A DNA stretch of 64,000 nucleotides from positions 62,001 through 126,000 of the forward strand of contig NZ_BFAB01000013.1 in the NCBI RefSeq assembly GCF_003402475.1. Direction: 5' to 3'. The position numbers and the translations under genes were made by a program. Shown here piece by piece: positions 17,257 to 25,510 of the stretch (its first letter is position 1; each line of letters starts with the position of its first letter). The notes under the pieces were generated by a model, which was not told the DNA's origin, searched no databases, and was given only the letters and a program-made list of their open reading frames with translations. The stretch is from Mycobacterium sp. MFM001. GTDB lineage: Bacteria > Actinomycetota > Actinomycetes > Mycobacteriales > Mycobacteriaceae.

Positions 17257-18020
17257 AGCACGAACTCGACTTTCGACATCTTGATTTGATCGCCGTCGCG
17301 GGCCACGCTGACCCGCAACCGGAACGACCGCGGTTCTTCCTTGGCGCCAGCGGAATTGGTGACGCGTTCGTTCGCCAGCACCAGCACGACGGCGGAATCC
17401 TTGCCCACCGATTCGATCGCGGTGGTCTTCGCCGATCCCTCCGTGACGACCTTGGACTGCTCGACTACGGAGGTGAAATCGGCGGCGCGCTTTTGGAAGT
17501 CGTCGCGGAATTCGCCGGTGGAGCTGTCGATTACCCGCTGCACGTCTTCCTTGGCCTTGTGGAAGTCCAGCGACATCATGTTGACGACGCCCTGCCGGGC
17601 CGCCGCAACGAACGCTGCGTCTCGCTGCCGTTGCTGATCGGCGGTGTGGTGGTGCCACATCATGTATCCGCTGGCGCCGAGCAGGGCGCAGATCGCGACG
17701 ATCGCAGCGGCAGCCAGCGCTCTGGCTGCGATGCGCGCACGCTGCCGGCGCGGCGCTGACTCGGTGGGGGACTCGGCTGGTTCGGCCGGTTCGGGGGTTT
17801 CATCGACAGGCTCGTCGGATGTCGCCTCGGTGTCGTCGGCTGGTGCTTCGGCCTTGGCTTCGGCCTCGGCCTCGCGGCGCAGCCGGATTGCCCGCGCCCG
17901 GGCACGGGCCGCGGCGGCCAGCGCTTCGGCTTCGGCGGCTTCGGCCTCGGCCTGCTCGGCCAGCGCGAGGGCGTCCTCTTTCGCCTTGGCGTCGTCGGCT
18001 CGATCTTCGGCGTTAGCCAC
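17253..18020 (-). CDS. Mce-associated membrane protein (Mas type) with long charged N-terminus
   Basis: A 255-residue protein. Residues 1-60 are Ala/Glu/Arg-rich and likely coiled coil (ALAEQAEAEAAEAEALAAAA). An acidic Pro-rich linker follows, then a membrane helix near residues 100-120 (LAAAAIVAICALLGASGYMM), and a Mas-type periplasmic domain with DFHKAKEDVQRVIDSSTGEF. The start is GTG 18020. It is coupled to the smaller Mas gene by a four-base overlap. It probably acts with a distant Mce transporter in lipid uptake. It is divergent from the acyl-CoA dehydrogenase pair over 133 nt that contain a half-site TTACTGTAT at 18069. Confidence 0.8.
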   Translation of the reverse strand: MANAEDRADDAKAKEDALALAEQAEAEAAEAEALAAAARARARAIRLRREAEAEAKAEAPADDTEATSDEPVDETPEPAEPAESPTESAPRRQRARIAARALAAAAIVAICALLGASGYMMWHHHTADQQRQRDAAFVAAARQGVVNMMSLDFHKAKEDVQRVIDSSTGEFRDDFQKRAADFTSVVEQSKVVTEGSAKTTAIESVGKDSAVVLVLANERVTNSAGAKEEPRSFRLRVSVARDGDQIKMSKVEFVL

Positions 18021-18153
18021 GGCCGACCCACCTTGTCAACGTCATTATCGACTGAACTCCGGTATCTCTTACTGTATTGGCCATTGCTACCATCGGAGGA
18101 CCAGCGAACCCCCGACTGGGACCGATCGGCGAAGGAAGGCCGTAGCCAGGACC

Positions 18154-19287
18154 ATGACTGCCGTCGACTCCCCCGAAAAGATACTCTTTGCCTCCACCAC
18201 CCAAGCATTTCTTCAAAAAGAGGTGCCGCTGAGCCGGGTGCGGGAGCTGCATGCCGCGGGTATCGCGTTCGACCGGGACTGGTGGCGGCGCGCTGCCGAG
18301 CTCGGCTGGACAGGCTTGCTGGTTCCCGAGGAGCTGGGTGGGGGCAGCGTGTCGGAGAGCGGCGTCGCCGACCTGGCCATGGTCGCCGAGCTGCTCGGCA
18401 AGACCGTCGCTCCGGGTCCGCTCTATCCGGTCAGCGTCGTGCTGGCCGGGCTGGTGGATAGCGCCGAGCCCGAAACCCATGCCGCGATCATCGAATCGCT
18501 GATTTCCGCAGAGACCGTGGCGTCCTGGGCCGTCTACGAGCCGGGTCAGGGCTGGGCGCCTCACCAGCCGTCGGTAACCGCCACCGCGACAGACTCCGGC
18601 TACCGCATTGACGGCGTCAAAGACCGCGTGGAAGCCGGCGCACAGAGTGATCTGCTGTTGGTCGTGGCGCGCGCCGACGACGGTGTGCGCCAGTTCCTGG
18701 TGCCGACCGACGCGCCCGGGGTGAGCATCGAGCCGCAGCAGTCGATCGACTTGGTCAAGCAGTACGCCCGAGTGCAATTCGACGGGGTGCATGTCGAGGC
18801 CGCGGTCGGCAGCGCTGCCGAGACCGCCGCACTGATCGAGCGGCAAAGCCAGATGGCGCAGGTGCTGCAGTGCGCCGAAGTGGTCGGGATCTTGCAGACG
18901 GTGTTCGACTTCACCGTGCAGTGGGCGCTGGACCGGCATACCTTCGGCCGTCCGCTGGCGTCCTACCAGGCGCTCAAGCATCGCTTCGCCGATATGAAGA
19001 TGTGGTTGGAGGCATGCCGGGCGACGACGGGCGCCGCGGTCGCCGACATCGCCGCTCGCTCACCAGAAGCCGGGTTGTCGGCCAGCATCGCGAAGTCGTA
19101 CGTGGGGGAGATGTCGCCGCAGATCGTGCAGGGCTGCGTGCAGATGCACGGCGGGATCGGTGTGACGTGGGAGCACGACCTGCACCTGTATCTGCGGCGA
19201 GTTGCGTTGTATCGCTCCATGTTCGGCACGCCGGAAGAGCACAACCTGGCGGTGTACGCGTGGAAGGAAGCGTCGAGGTCGGCCTGA
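18154..19287 (+). CDS. Acyl-CoA dehydrogenase (FadE), first of pair
   Basis: A 377-residue acyl-CoA dehydrogenase with an N-terminal helical domain, a central beta region (residues about 120-215) and a C-terminal helical domain. FAD/substrate cues are DRHTFGRPLASYQALKHRFAD near residue 255 and QMHGGIGVTWEHDLHLYLRR near residue 328. The start is ATG 18154 with AGG upstream. The next FadE starts within its stop codon (TGATGA). Such adjacent, dissimilar FadE pairs form alpha2beta2 heterotetramers in mycobacterial steroid side-chain oxidation, which I infer here as well. Confidence 0.88.
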   Translation: MTAVDSPEKILFASTTQAFLQKEVPLSRVRELHAAGIAFDRDWWRRAAELGWTGLLVPEELGGGSVSESGVADLAMVAELLGKTVAPGPLYPVSVVLAGLVDSAEPETHAAIIESLISAETVASWAVYEPGQGWAPHQPSVTATATDSGYRIDGVKDRVEAGAQSDLLLVVARADDGVRQFLVPTDAPGVSIEPQQSIDLVKQYARVQFDGVHVEAAVGSAAETAALIERQSQMAQVLQCAEVVGILQTVFDFTVQWALDRHTFGRPLASYQALKHRFADMKMWLEACRATTGAAVADIAARSPEAGLSASIAKSYVGEMSPQIVQGCVQMHGGIGVTWEHDLHLYLRRVALYRSMFGTPEEHNLAVYAWKEASRSA

Positions 19288-20504
19288 TGACCGAGTCCGT
19301 CGACCAGTTCAGAGCCCGCGCCCGGGCCTGGCTGGCCGACAACATGCCACGCATCGACCCGGCGTCCCCGCCGGCCGCGCATCGCGACGACGAACGCAGC
19401 TGGCAGCGGGCCCGGGAACTGCAAAAGCGGCTCTACGACGGCGGTTTCGCCGGCATCTGCTTTCCGCGCGAATACGGCGGGCTGGGCTTGGATTACGAGT
19501 ACCAGAAGACGTTCGACGAGGAGAGCGTCAACTATGAGATGCCGCTGATTCTCAACACGCCGACGTTCACGATCTGTTGCGCGACGCTGCTCGACACCGG
19601 CAGCGAGGAGCAGAAGAAACAACACATCGCGGCGGCGCTGCGCGGCGACGAGGTGCTGGTGCAGCTGTTGAGTGAACCGAGCGGGGGATCGGACCTGGCC
19701 GGTGTGCTCACCCGTGCCGACCGTAAGGGCGATCGCTGGGTGATCAATGGCGCAAAGACGTGGAGTACCAGTGCTTTTGCCGCCGACTACGGGTTGTGCT
19801 TGGCGCGCACCGACTGGGATGTGCCCAAGCACGACGGGCTGACCATGTTCTTGGTGCCGATCGCCCATCCCGGAATCACGTTGCGGCGCATCACCCAACT
19901 CAACGGCTCGACGGAGTTCTGTGAAGAGTTCCTCGACAACGTGGACGTCGGCGACGACGCGGTTGTCGGCGAGGTGAACGACGGCTGGGCGGTAGCGTCG
20001 CGTCAGCTCTACCATGAGCGCCGCGCGGTGGGGCAGAGCTCCGAATTCGCCAGCGGCACAGGCAGTGAAGGCGGCCGCTCGACGCCGGTGGACTATGTAG
20101 CGCTGGTCGAGAAGACTGGGCAGGCCGGCAACGAGCGGGTGCGGGAGATGGCCGGTCGGGTGCTGGTGCACCGGGCGGTCAGCGAGCAGCTGTCCGGGCA
20201 TGTTTATCGGGGTGTCGAAGACGGCACGCTGCCGCCGGCGGCCGGCACGCTGATCCGGCTCTTTCACGCCGACACCGTGACGTTGGATATGGACACCGGT
20301 TTGGCGATCACCGGATCGACCGGGGTGGTCGGCGAGCCGGGGGAGGGCCTGGAGACCGGGCTGCGGTATCTGGCGCGGCAGACGGTCTGCATGGGCGGCG
20401 GCACAACGGAGATGGCGCGCAACGTGATTGGCGAGCGGGTGCTGAATTTCCCCCGCGAGTATGCCGCCGACCGCGACGTGCCGTTCAAAGACGTCCGACG
20501 CTGA
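19287..20504 (+). CDS. Acyl-CoA dehydrogenase (FadE), second of pair
   Basis: A 405-residue acyl-CoA dehydrogenase. It has FPREYGGLGLDYEYQ near residue 50, LLSEPSGGSDLAGVLTRA near residue 128 (flavin/substrate site), GAKTWSTSAFAADYGLC near residue 153, and MGGGTTEMARNVIGERVL near residue 370. ATG 19287 overlaps the previous stop by one base, so the two subunits are made together. It ends 16 bp from the convergent amidohydrolase. The partner arrangement suggests oxidation of a bulky acyl-CoA, but the substrate is not readable. Confidence 0.88.
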   Translation: MTESVDQFRARARAWLADNMPRIDPASPPAAHRDDERSWQRARELQKRLYDGGFAGICFPREYGGLGLDYEYQKTFDEESVNYEMPLILNTPTFTICCATLLDTGSEEQKKQHIAAALRGDEVLVQLLSEPSGGSDLAGVLTRADRKGDRWVINGAKTWSTSAFAADYGLCLARTDWDVPKHDGLTMFLVPIAHPGITLRRITQLNGSTEFCEEFLDNVDVGDDAVVGEVNDGWAVASRQLYHERRAVGQSSEFASGTGSEGGRSTPVDYVALVEKTGQAGNERVREMAGRVLVHRAVSEQLSGHVYRGVEDGTLPPAAGTLIRLFHADTVTLDMDTGLAITGSTGVVGEPGEGLETGLRYLARQTVCMGGGTTEMARNVIGERVLNFPREYAADRDVPFKDVRR

Positions 20505-20520
20505 CCGTCTGCTCGCGCGG

Positions 20521-21714
20521 TTAGGCGGCAACCGGCTTGGCGACCTTCATCAACTTCATCAGGTTGCCGCCCATGATCTTCGCGACGTCCTCCTGCTGGA
20601 AGTCGGTGAGCTCGTCGACGAAGGAGATGGGGTCCTTCAGACCTTCGGGGTGCGGCCAGTCGGATCCGAACAGCACCCGGTCGGTGCCCACCATCTTGAC
20701 GATCTCGCTGAACCGGTCCTCCCAGAACGGAGTGATGTAGACACAGCGCTTGAACGCCTCAATTGGGTCCTCGCTGAACGAGTTCGGCATCTTCTTGTAC
20801 ACGCCCTTGAGGCCCTTGAAGAGGTCCGGTACCCAGTCGGCGCCGTTTTCGATCGACAAGATCCGCAGCTCCGGGTTGCGCGACAGCGCGCCGTGGCAGA
20901 CCAACGCACCCATCGCGTCCATGATCGGCCGATGGCCCATCGTCAGGGAGCGGAAGGCGGTCGGCTTGAACGGCAGGAACTCGTCGCCGGGCTCCCACAC
21001 ATTCGCAAAGTCTGAGTAACCGCTGTCCGAGGCGTGCATCGAGACGGGGATCTCGGCTTTGATGCAGGCCTGCCAGAACGGGTCGAATTCCTCCAGACCG
21101 AACGAGCGGCTACCGCGGTAGCCGGGCACCGGCGCCGGCCGAACCAGGACCGTGCGGGCACCGCGCTCCAGACACCACTCGAGTTCCTCCAGGGCCCGCT
21201 CGACGATCGGCAAGGTGATCACCGGGGTCGCGAAGATTCGGCCCTCGTAGTTGAACGTCCACGTCTCATACATCCACTGGTTGAGCGCGTGGATGACGTC
21301 GTGGGTCATCTCCGGGTCGTCCTTCATGCGCTCTTCGACCAGGCTGGCCAGCGTCGGGAACATCAGCGCGTAGTCGATGCCGAGTTCGTCCATGACCTCG
21401 AGCCGCGGGCCGGGCTCGCGGAAAGCGGGGATCGCCTTCATCGGCTCGCCCAGGATCTCGCGGTAGCTCTTGCCGCCCGCGCCGTGCCGGAAGTACTCCT
21501 CCTGGGCGCCGGGCCGGGCCACCACCTCGAAGGTGGGGTTGGGGATGTAGTTGCTGATGTGGCCGCGGACCACGATCTTGGTGCGACCGCGTACCTGCAC
21601 GTAGTCGATGACGTGCTTGCGGTTGTCGGGCAAGAACTTGGTCAGCGCCTCCTGGGTTTCGTACATGTGGTTGTCCGCGTCGAACACTGGGAAGGACAGT
21701 TCGCGGGAGGGCAT
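20521..21714 (-). CDS. Amidohydrolase 2 family protein (TIM-barrel metal-dependent hydrolase)
   Basis: A 397-residue amidohydrolase-2 protein. It starts with FPVFDADNHMYE (metal-binding DxxxH position), has SMHASDSGY near residue 220, LSIENGADW near residue 285 and LFGSDWPHPEG near residue 345 (catalytic Asp). The family includes decarboxylases and hydrolases such as the ACMSD group; mycobacterial members near lipid genes have no defined substrate. The start is ATG 21714. A perfect palindrome lies 34-48 bp upstream, between this gene and the TetR-hotdog gene on the same strand. Confidence 0.85.
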   Translation of the reverse strand: MPSRELSFPVFDADNHMYETQEALTKFLPDNRKHVIDYVQVRGRTKIVVRGHISNYIPNPTFEVVARPGAQEEYFRHGAGGKSYREILGEPMKAIPAFREPGPRLEVMDELGIDYALMFPTLASLVEERMKDDPEMTHDVIHALNQWMYETWTFNYEGRIFATPVITLPIVERALEELEWCLERGARTVLVRPAPVPGYRGSRSFGLEEFDPFWQACIKAEIPVSMHASDSGYSDFANVWEPGDEFLPFKPTAFRSLTMGHRPIMDAMGALVCHGALSRNPELRILSIENGADWVPDLFKGLKGVYKKMPNSFSEDPIEAFKRCVYITPFWEDRFSEIVKMVGTDRVLFGSDWPHPEGLKDPISFVDELTDFQQEDVAKIMGGNLMKLMKVAKPVAA

Positions 21715-21747
21715 GACGACTCCTAGCTATGGTGATCCAGGTTAAGC

Positions 21748-21762
21748 GGTAATGACATTACC
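21748..21762. promoter_or_regulatory. Palindromic operator-like site upstream of the amidohydrolase
   Basis: GGTAAT-gac-ATTACC is a perfect 6-bp inverted repeat with a three-base spacer, in the 84-nt gap downstream of the TetR-hotdog gene and 34 bp upstream of the amidohydrolase start. The spacer length and the TAAT/ATTA core resemble the centre of the 3984 site, but the outer bases differ. Confidence 0.5.
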
Positions 21763-21798
21763 ACCTTGATCCGTAAAGCGTAATAGTCGGCGTCGTAT

Positions 21799-22812
21799 TT
21801 ATGGCTGGTCCGCATCTCCGCGGTTGACGACCGCGAAATTCACCGTGGCGGTGGCGGCGAGCTCGTCGTCGCCGTTGCCGAAGATGTCCACCTGGGTGAC
21901 GACGGCGCGCCGGCCGGCACGCAGCACCCGGGCCACCGCCCGCGCCGAACCGCCGGTAATCGGCCGCAGGTAGCGGATGAACAGGTCGGCGGTTGTCAGC
22001 CCCGCCCCGGCGGGCAGGTAGGTCAGCCCCAGCTGCCCGGCGGCGACGTCGGCGAGGGTGGCCAGCAGGCCGCCCTGGACCGCGCCGGAGGTGTTGACCA
22101 CCTGTGGGCTGACCGGCAATTCCATCGCGTACCCGTCATCGGCGTCGCCGTCGCGCAACCCGATCTGGTCGAACAATTCACCCAGTGTCGGCACCGTCAC
22201 CTCGCGCTCGTCGTCGGCGCCGAGCGCGCGGATGCAGAAGTCGTAAAGCTGTGCGGCGTCAATCGGTGCACCGCTCAATTCGGCTCCCAGCCAATGCAAT
22301 CGCTGTGCGCCCAACACGGTCTGCATGACGATCGCGGCCGCCGCGCCAGCGTCGATACCCGGCCGGAAAACCCCTTCGGTGATGCCGCGCTGCACGATGT
22401 CGCGGATCAACTGGTGCAGCGGCGAGAGCACCCGGGCGTAGTCGCGGGGCCGGGTTTCGGCCAGATGCTGGTTGTAGAGGCTCAGCGCCCGGTTGAGGCT
22501 GTCCTGCGTGCTCGATTCCGGTTGTGCGCTGATCCGGTCGATCACCAGCTTCATCGCCGCGGTGCTGTCCAGCCCGGTGGTCTCGGCACGCCAGGATTGC
22601 GCCGATTGCGCCATGGTCTTGTCGAACAGGGCGAGCAGCAACTCGTCCTTGCTGGCGAAATGTTGGTAGAACGCCCGCAGTGACGTCTTGGACCGCGCGA
22701 CCACTTCCTGGACGGTGAAATCGGTGCGCCCGGTTTCGCCGAGGATTTCGACCGCGGTTTTGATGAAACGCTCGCCGCGCGTTACTTCGACGTCGTCGTT
22801 CGTGCCGGCCAT
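21799..22812 (-). CDS. TetR-family regulator fused to a hotdog (PaaI-type) thioesterase-like domain
   Basis: A 337-residue two-part protein. Residues about 10-65 are a TetR helix-turn-helix (FTVQEVVARSKTSLRAFYQHFASKDELL), followed by a TetR-like helical ligand/dimer domain to about residue 205. Residues about 225-335 read as a PaaI-type hotdog domain, with SGAVQGGLLATLADVAAG, a long central strand and DLFIRYLRPITGGSARAVARVL. I infer that the hotdog part binds or hydrolyses an acyl-CoA effector. The start is ATG 22812 with GAGGAGAG five bases upstream; a longer upstream reading is less likely. Its likely target is the palindrome just upstream of the amidohydrolase. A true fusion is supported by one unbroken frame. 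Confidence 0.85.
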   Translation of the reverse strand: MAGTNDDVEVTRGERFIKTAVEILGETGRTDFTVQEVVARSKTSLRAFYQHFASKDELLLALFDKTMAQSAQSWRAETTGLDSTAAMKLVIDRISAQPESSTQDSLNRALSLYNQHLAETRPRDYARVLSPLHQLIRDIVQRGITEGVFRPGIDAGAAAAIVMQTVLGAQRLHWLGAELSGAPIDAAQLYDFCIRALGADDEREVTVPTLGELFDQIGLRDGDADDGYAMELPVSPQVVNTSGAVQGGLLATLADVAAGQLGLTYLPAGAGLTTADLFIRYLRPITGGSARAVARVLRAGRRAVVTQVDIFGNGDDELAATATVNFAVVNRGDADQP

Positions 22813-22889
22813 CCGCTCTCCTCTTCCGCCGCGCAACAAAGGCGCTACGAGAATGAGGTTACCGCAGCTACGGCTTAGCGGGGAGCCTG

Positions 22890-25076
22890 TCACGCCTGGG
22901 CGAGGGCGCGGTCGGCCAGGGTCGCCATTACGGGCGCCAACTGGTGGGCGTATTCAACCGACAGGTGATTCTGGTCGACGAAGACCAGGGTGTTGCCGAC
23001 GATGACGGGGCAGCGGTCGGGGGTGCAGAACAGATCGGTGAGGTCTTGGTAGTGTCCGCCGCCGGCTTTGGTGGCGGCGGTCTCCTTGGCGATGCCGGAT
23101 TCGTCCACCGCCGCGGACCTGGTCGGTGCGCAGGCCGTTGCGTCGTCGAGATGCCCCGACAAGCAGGTCGGCATCTCTCCATGCGGATCTGGCAGGGGGC
23201 CGAGAACCAGGACTTGCGCGCCGGTGGTGCGCAGCTGTTGCACCAGGCGGGTCAGGCTGTCGTTCCAGGCCGGTTCGTATGACGTGAAACCCGACGGGAA
23301 CCCGTAGCGATCGCCGTATCGTCGCGTCACGCTGACCACGACCAGTTGGGGGTGTTCGTCGCGCAGCCGGCTGAGGATTCGACCGCGCCACTGCTCGCAC
23401 TCGGTGTAGACCCGGTGAAGAGGCGGGGTGAAGAGGGGCAAGTCGATCGGTGGGCAACTCGCCTTGGCCAAAGTCTCTAGCCGCCAGTGCCGCTGCTCGG
23501 CCACCCGCTGGAAGGCCAGGCTCCACATCGCGGCGTTCGAGTCGCCGATCACGGCCACGGTGGTTTTGGACGAGGTGTCGCCCGACGCGCACTCCGGCTG
23601 TCCGGATCCCAACAGACCGCGCATGCAGGCCTCGACCAACATCGCCTTCTTTTCGGCCGCCGCGTCCGCAAGTTGAGGGACGAGGTTGGAGGGGATGGCT
23701 TTGAGGTTGGCGGAGGCGCTGACGGCGGCTTGGACTTGGGCGAAGGCGTGTTGGACTGCGGTGTCGTATGGCTGGAGGTTGTGGCCGGTGGGTGGGGGGC
23801 CGGTGGTGACGGTCAGGGTGGGTGCGGGTGCGCCGTGTCCGACGGGCGGTGGCACCACGATGAGCAGTGCGGCGCTAAGGCAGGCGGCGATGGCGGTGGC
23901 CGCGGCGCCCAGGGTGAGGCTGGCTGCGGCGGAGCGGCGAATGGGGGCGGCAAAGCGCAGCGGGTTTTCCAGCAGGTGCAAGGTGAGGAGGGCCAGTACG
24001 GCCGATAGGGCGGCCCCGGCGAGTTTGGCGGGCAGGCTTAGCGGGTGGCCGAACAGCGGTGGGGCCAGGACCAGGATGGGCCAGTGCCATAGGTACCAGG
24101 AGTAGGACATGCGGCCGATGGCGCGCATGGGTGCGGTGTCGAGCAGGCGCGCGCAGCCGTGTGTGGGTGTGGCGGTACCGGCACCGATGACCAGTGCGGC
24201 GCCGATCACTGGCAGCAGGGCGGCGATGCCGGGGTAGGGGGTGTTGGCGTTGATGATGGTGCAGCCCAACAGGATTAGGGCCAGTCCGGCCCATCCGGTG
24301 ATCGCGCCCGGTAGGGCTGGTAGTCGGCGCCATTGGCCGACGGTCAATGCGATCAGCCCGCCCAGGGCCAGTTGCCAGGCCCGGGTGGGCAGGGAAAAGA
24401 ACGCCACGAAGGGCAGCCAGTGGGTGGTGGCCAGCGACAGGGCAAACGAGAAGATGGCGATCAGTGCCAGCACCACCAGGTAGGGCCGTCGCGAGGAGGT
24501 GGCTTGGGCCCTGCTGCGTTTGCGCAGCCGGCGGATCAGCCAGGCGGTGCCCAAGATCAGCGGCGCCCACAGCAGATAGAACTGTTCTTCAACCCCTAGT
24601 GACCAGTAGTGCTGAAACGGTGAGGGTGGCATGTAGGGGGCCAGGTAGTCCACGCCTTGCAAGATGAAGCGGTAGTTGACCACGTACAGCGCGCTGGCGA
24701 TGCCGTCGCCGAAGACGGTGCGGGCCTGCAACGGGGGCAACAGCACTGCGGCGCCGATCGCGGTCACCACCCCGACAGCGGCCGAGGCCGGCAGCAGGCG
24801 GCGGGCCCGTGCCCCATAAAAGCGGCCTAATCGCACGGTGCCGGTGCTACTGGCCTCGCGCCACAGCAACCCGGTGATCAAAAAGCCTGAGATGACAAAG
24901 AACACGTCCACGCCGATGTAACCGCCACCGACACCGGGCACATCGGCGTGAAAGAGCACCACCGCCAACACCGCGACCGCGCGCAGCCCCTCAATATCAC
25001 CACGAAACCGCGACCCCGCCGGCCGCCCACCCTCCAGCCGCTCAACAGGACGCACACTCTCCGTCTGACTCAACAT
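22890..25076 (-). CDS. Acyltransferase-3/SGNH membrane acyltransferase, copy 1
   Basis: A 728-residue OafA-like O-acyltransferase. The N-terminal domain (about residues 25-420) has ten or so membrane helices and motifs RAVAVLAVVLFHADVPG, GVDVFFVISGFLITG and YWSLGVEEQFYLLW. The C-terminal periplasmic SGNH domain has the nucleophile motif IGDSNAAMW near residue 511 and a VDQNHLS Asp-His dyad near residue 700. It would transfer acyl groups to an exported glycan or lipid, plausibly a sugar on the lipopeptide. I prefer ATG 25076; GTG 25079 is an alternative. It is largely repeated at 26806-28989. It lies 77 nt upstream of the TetR-hotdog start on the same strand. Confidence 0.9.
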   Translation of the reverse strand: MLSQTESVRPVERLEGGRPAGSRFRGDIEGLRAVAVLAVVLFHADVPGVGGGYIGVDVFFVISGFLITGLLWREASSTGTVRLGRFYGARARRLLPASAAVGVVTAIGAAVLLPPLQARTVFGDGIASALYVVNYRFILQGVDYLAPYMPPSPFQHYWSLGVEEQFYLLWAPLILGTAWLIRRLRKRSRAQATSSRRPYLVVLALIAIFSFALSLATTHWLPFVAFFSLPTRAWQLALGGLIALTVGQWRRLPALPGAITGWAGLALILLGCTIINANTPYPGIAALLPVIGAALVIGAGTATPTHGCARLLDTAPMRAIGRMSYSWYLWHWPILVLAPPLFGHPLSLPAKLAGAALSAVLALLTLHLLENPLRFAAPIRRSAAASLTLGAAATAIAACLSAALLIVVPPPVGHGAPAPTLTVTTGPPPTGHNLQPYDTAVQHAFAQVQAAVSASANLKAIPSNLVPQLADAAAEKKAMLVEACMRGLLGSGQPECASGDTSSKTTVAVIGDSNAAMWSLAFQRVAEQRHWRLETLAKASCPPIDLPLFTPPLHRVYTECEQWRGRILSRLRDEHPQLVVVSVTRRYGDRYGFPSGFTSYEPAWNDSLTRLVQQLRTTGAQVLVLGPLPDPHGEMPTCLSGHLDDATACAPTRSAAVDESGIAKETAATKAGGGHYQDLTDLFCTPDRCPVIVGNTLVFVDQNHLSVEYAHQLAPVMATLADRALAQA

Positions 25077-25079
25077 CAC
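23682..25079. repeat. Long direct repeat, copy 1 (1,398 bp)
   Basis: This segment and 27595-28992 have the same length (1,398 bp), the same orientation and only scattered single-base differences. It covers the membrane domain and the linker of the acyltransferase. The pair flanks the glycosyltransferase gene. Confidence 0.85.
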
Positions 25080-25510
25080 TCACTTGGTGTCAGGGGTCCG
25101 TTCCTCAAACAGAGTGATTGTTGCATTCCGTCAGGATCGAAGGGCTGATTCGGAAGATGAAGACCGCATTTCATTACCGAGCGTTGGCAACCGCCCAACG
25201 CAATTCGGCGACTTTACACTTGAGCAGGCAATTCTCTGCTTAGTCAGAGCTCGCTAATTCCTCAGCAGGCCAGTCTAATTGGGGCCTGGCCGATCGTCCC
25301 GATGGAAACGGGGCACTGAGGCGTCCACAGCAAAGATCGATCGACATGCGGACCCGGTCGGGCGAGGAATATTGGCATCCAGGGACTTCTCGCTTTCAGC
25401 AGGAAAACGCCAGTACAGGGGTTATGCTTCGGGACGGCTGAGCCGCGGGCGCGAGGCTGCCGCTTCGTTTCGCAGATGGCGCACAGGAAGTGAAAGGCCA
25501 GGATCACGCG
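25077..25510. other. Intergenic region with divergent promoters
   Basis: These 434 bp contain no convincing gene. They hold the leaders of the acyltransferase (minus) and the glycosyltransferase (plus). An upstream element at 25147-25167 is shared with the other two acyltransferases. The glycosyltransferase ribosome site is AAAGGCCAGGA around 25494. Confidence 0.6.
25147..25167 (-). promoter_or_regulatory. Conserved acyltransferase upstream element, copy 1
   Basis: A 21-bp sequence beginning GATTCGGAAGATGAAG occurs about 71 nt upstream of this acyltransferase. It recurs exactly at 29063-29083, 74 nt upstream of copy 2. A shorter match, AGGGCTGATTCGG, lies about 70 nt upstream of copy 3. Confidence 0.5.
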
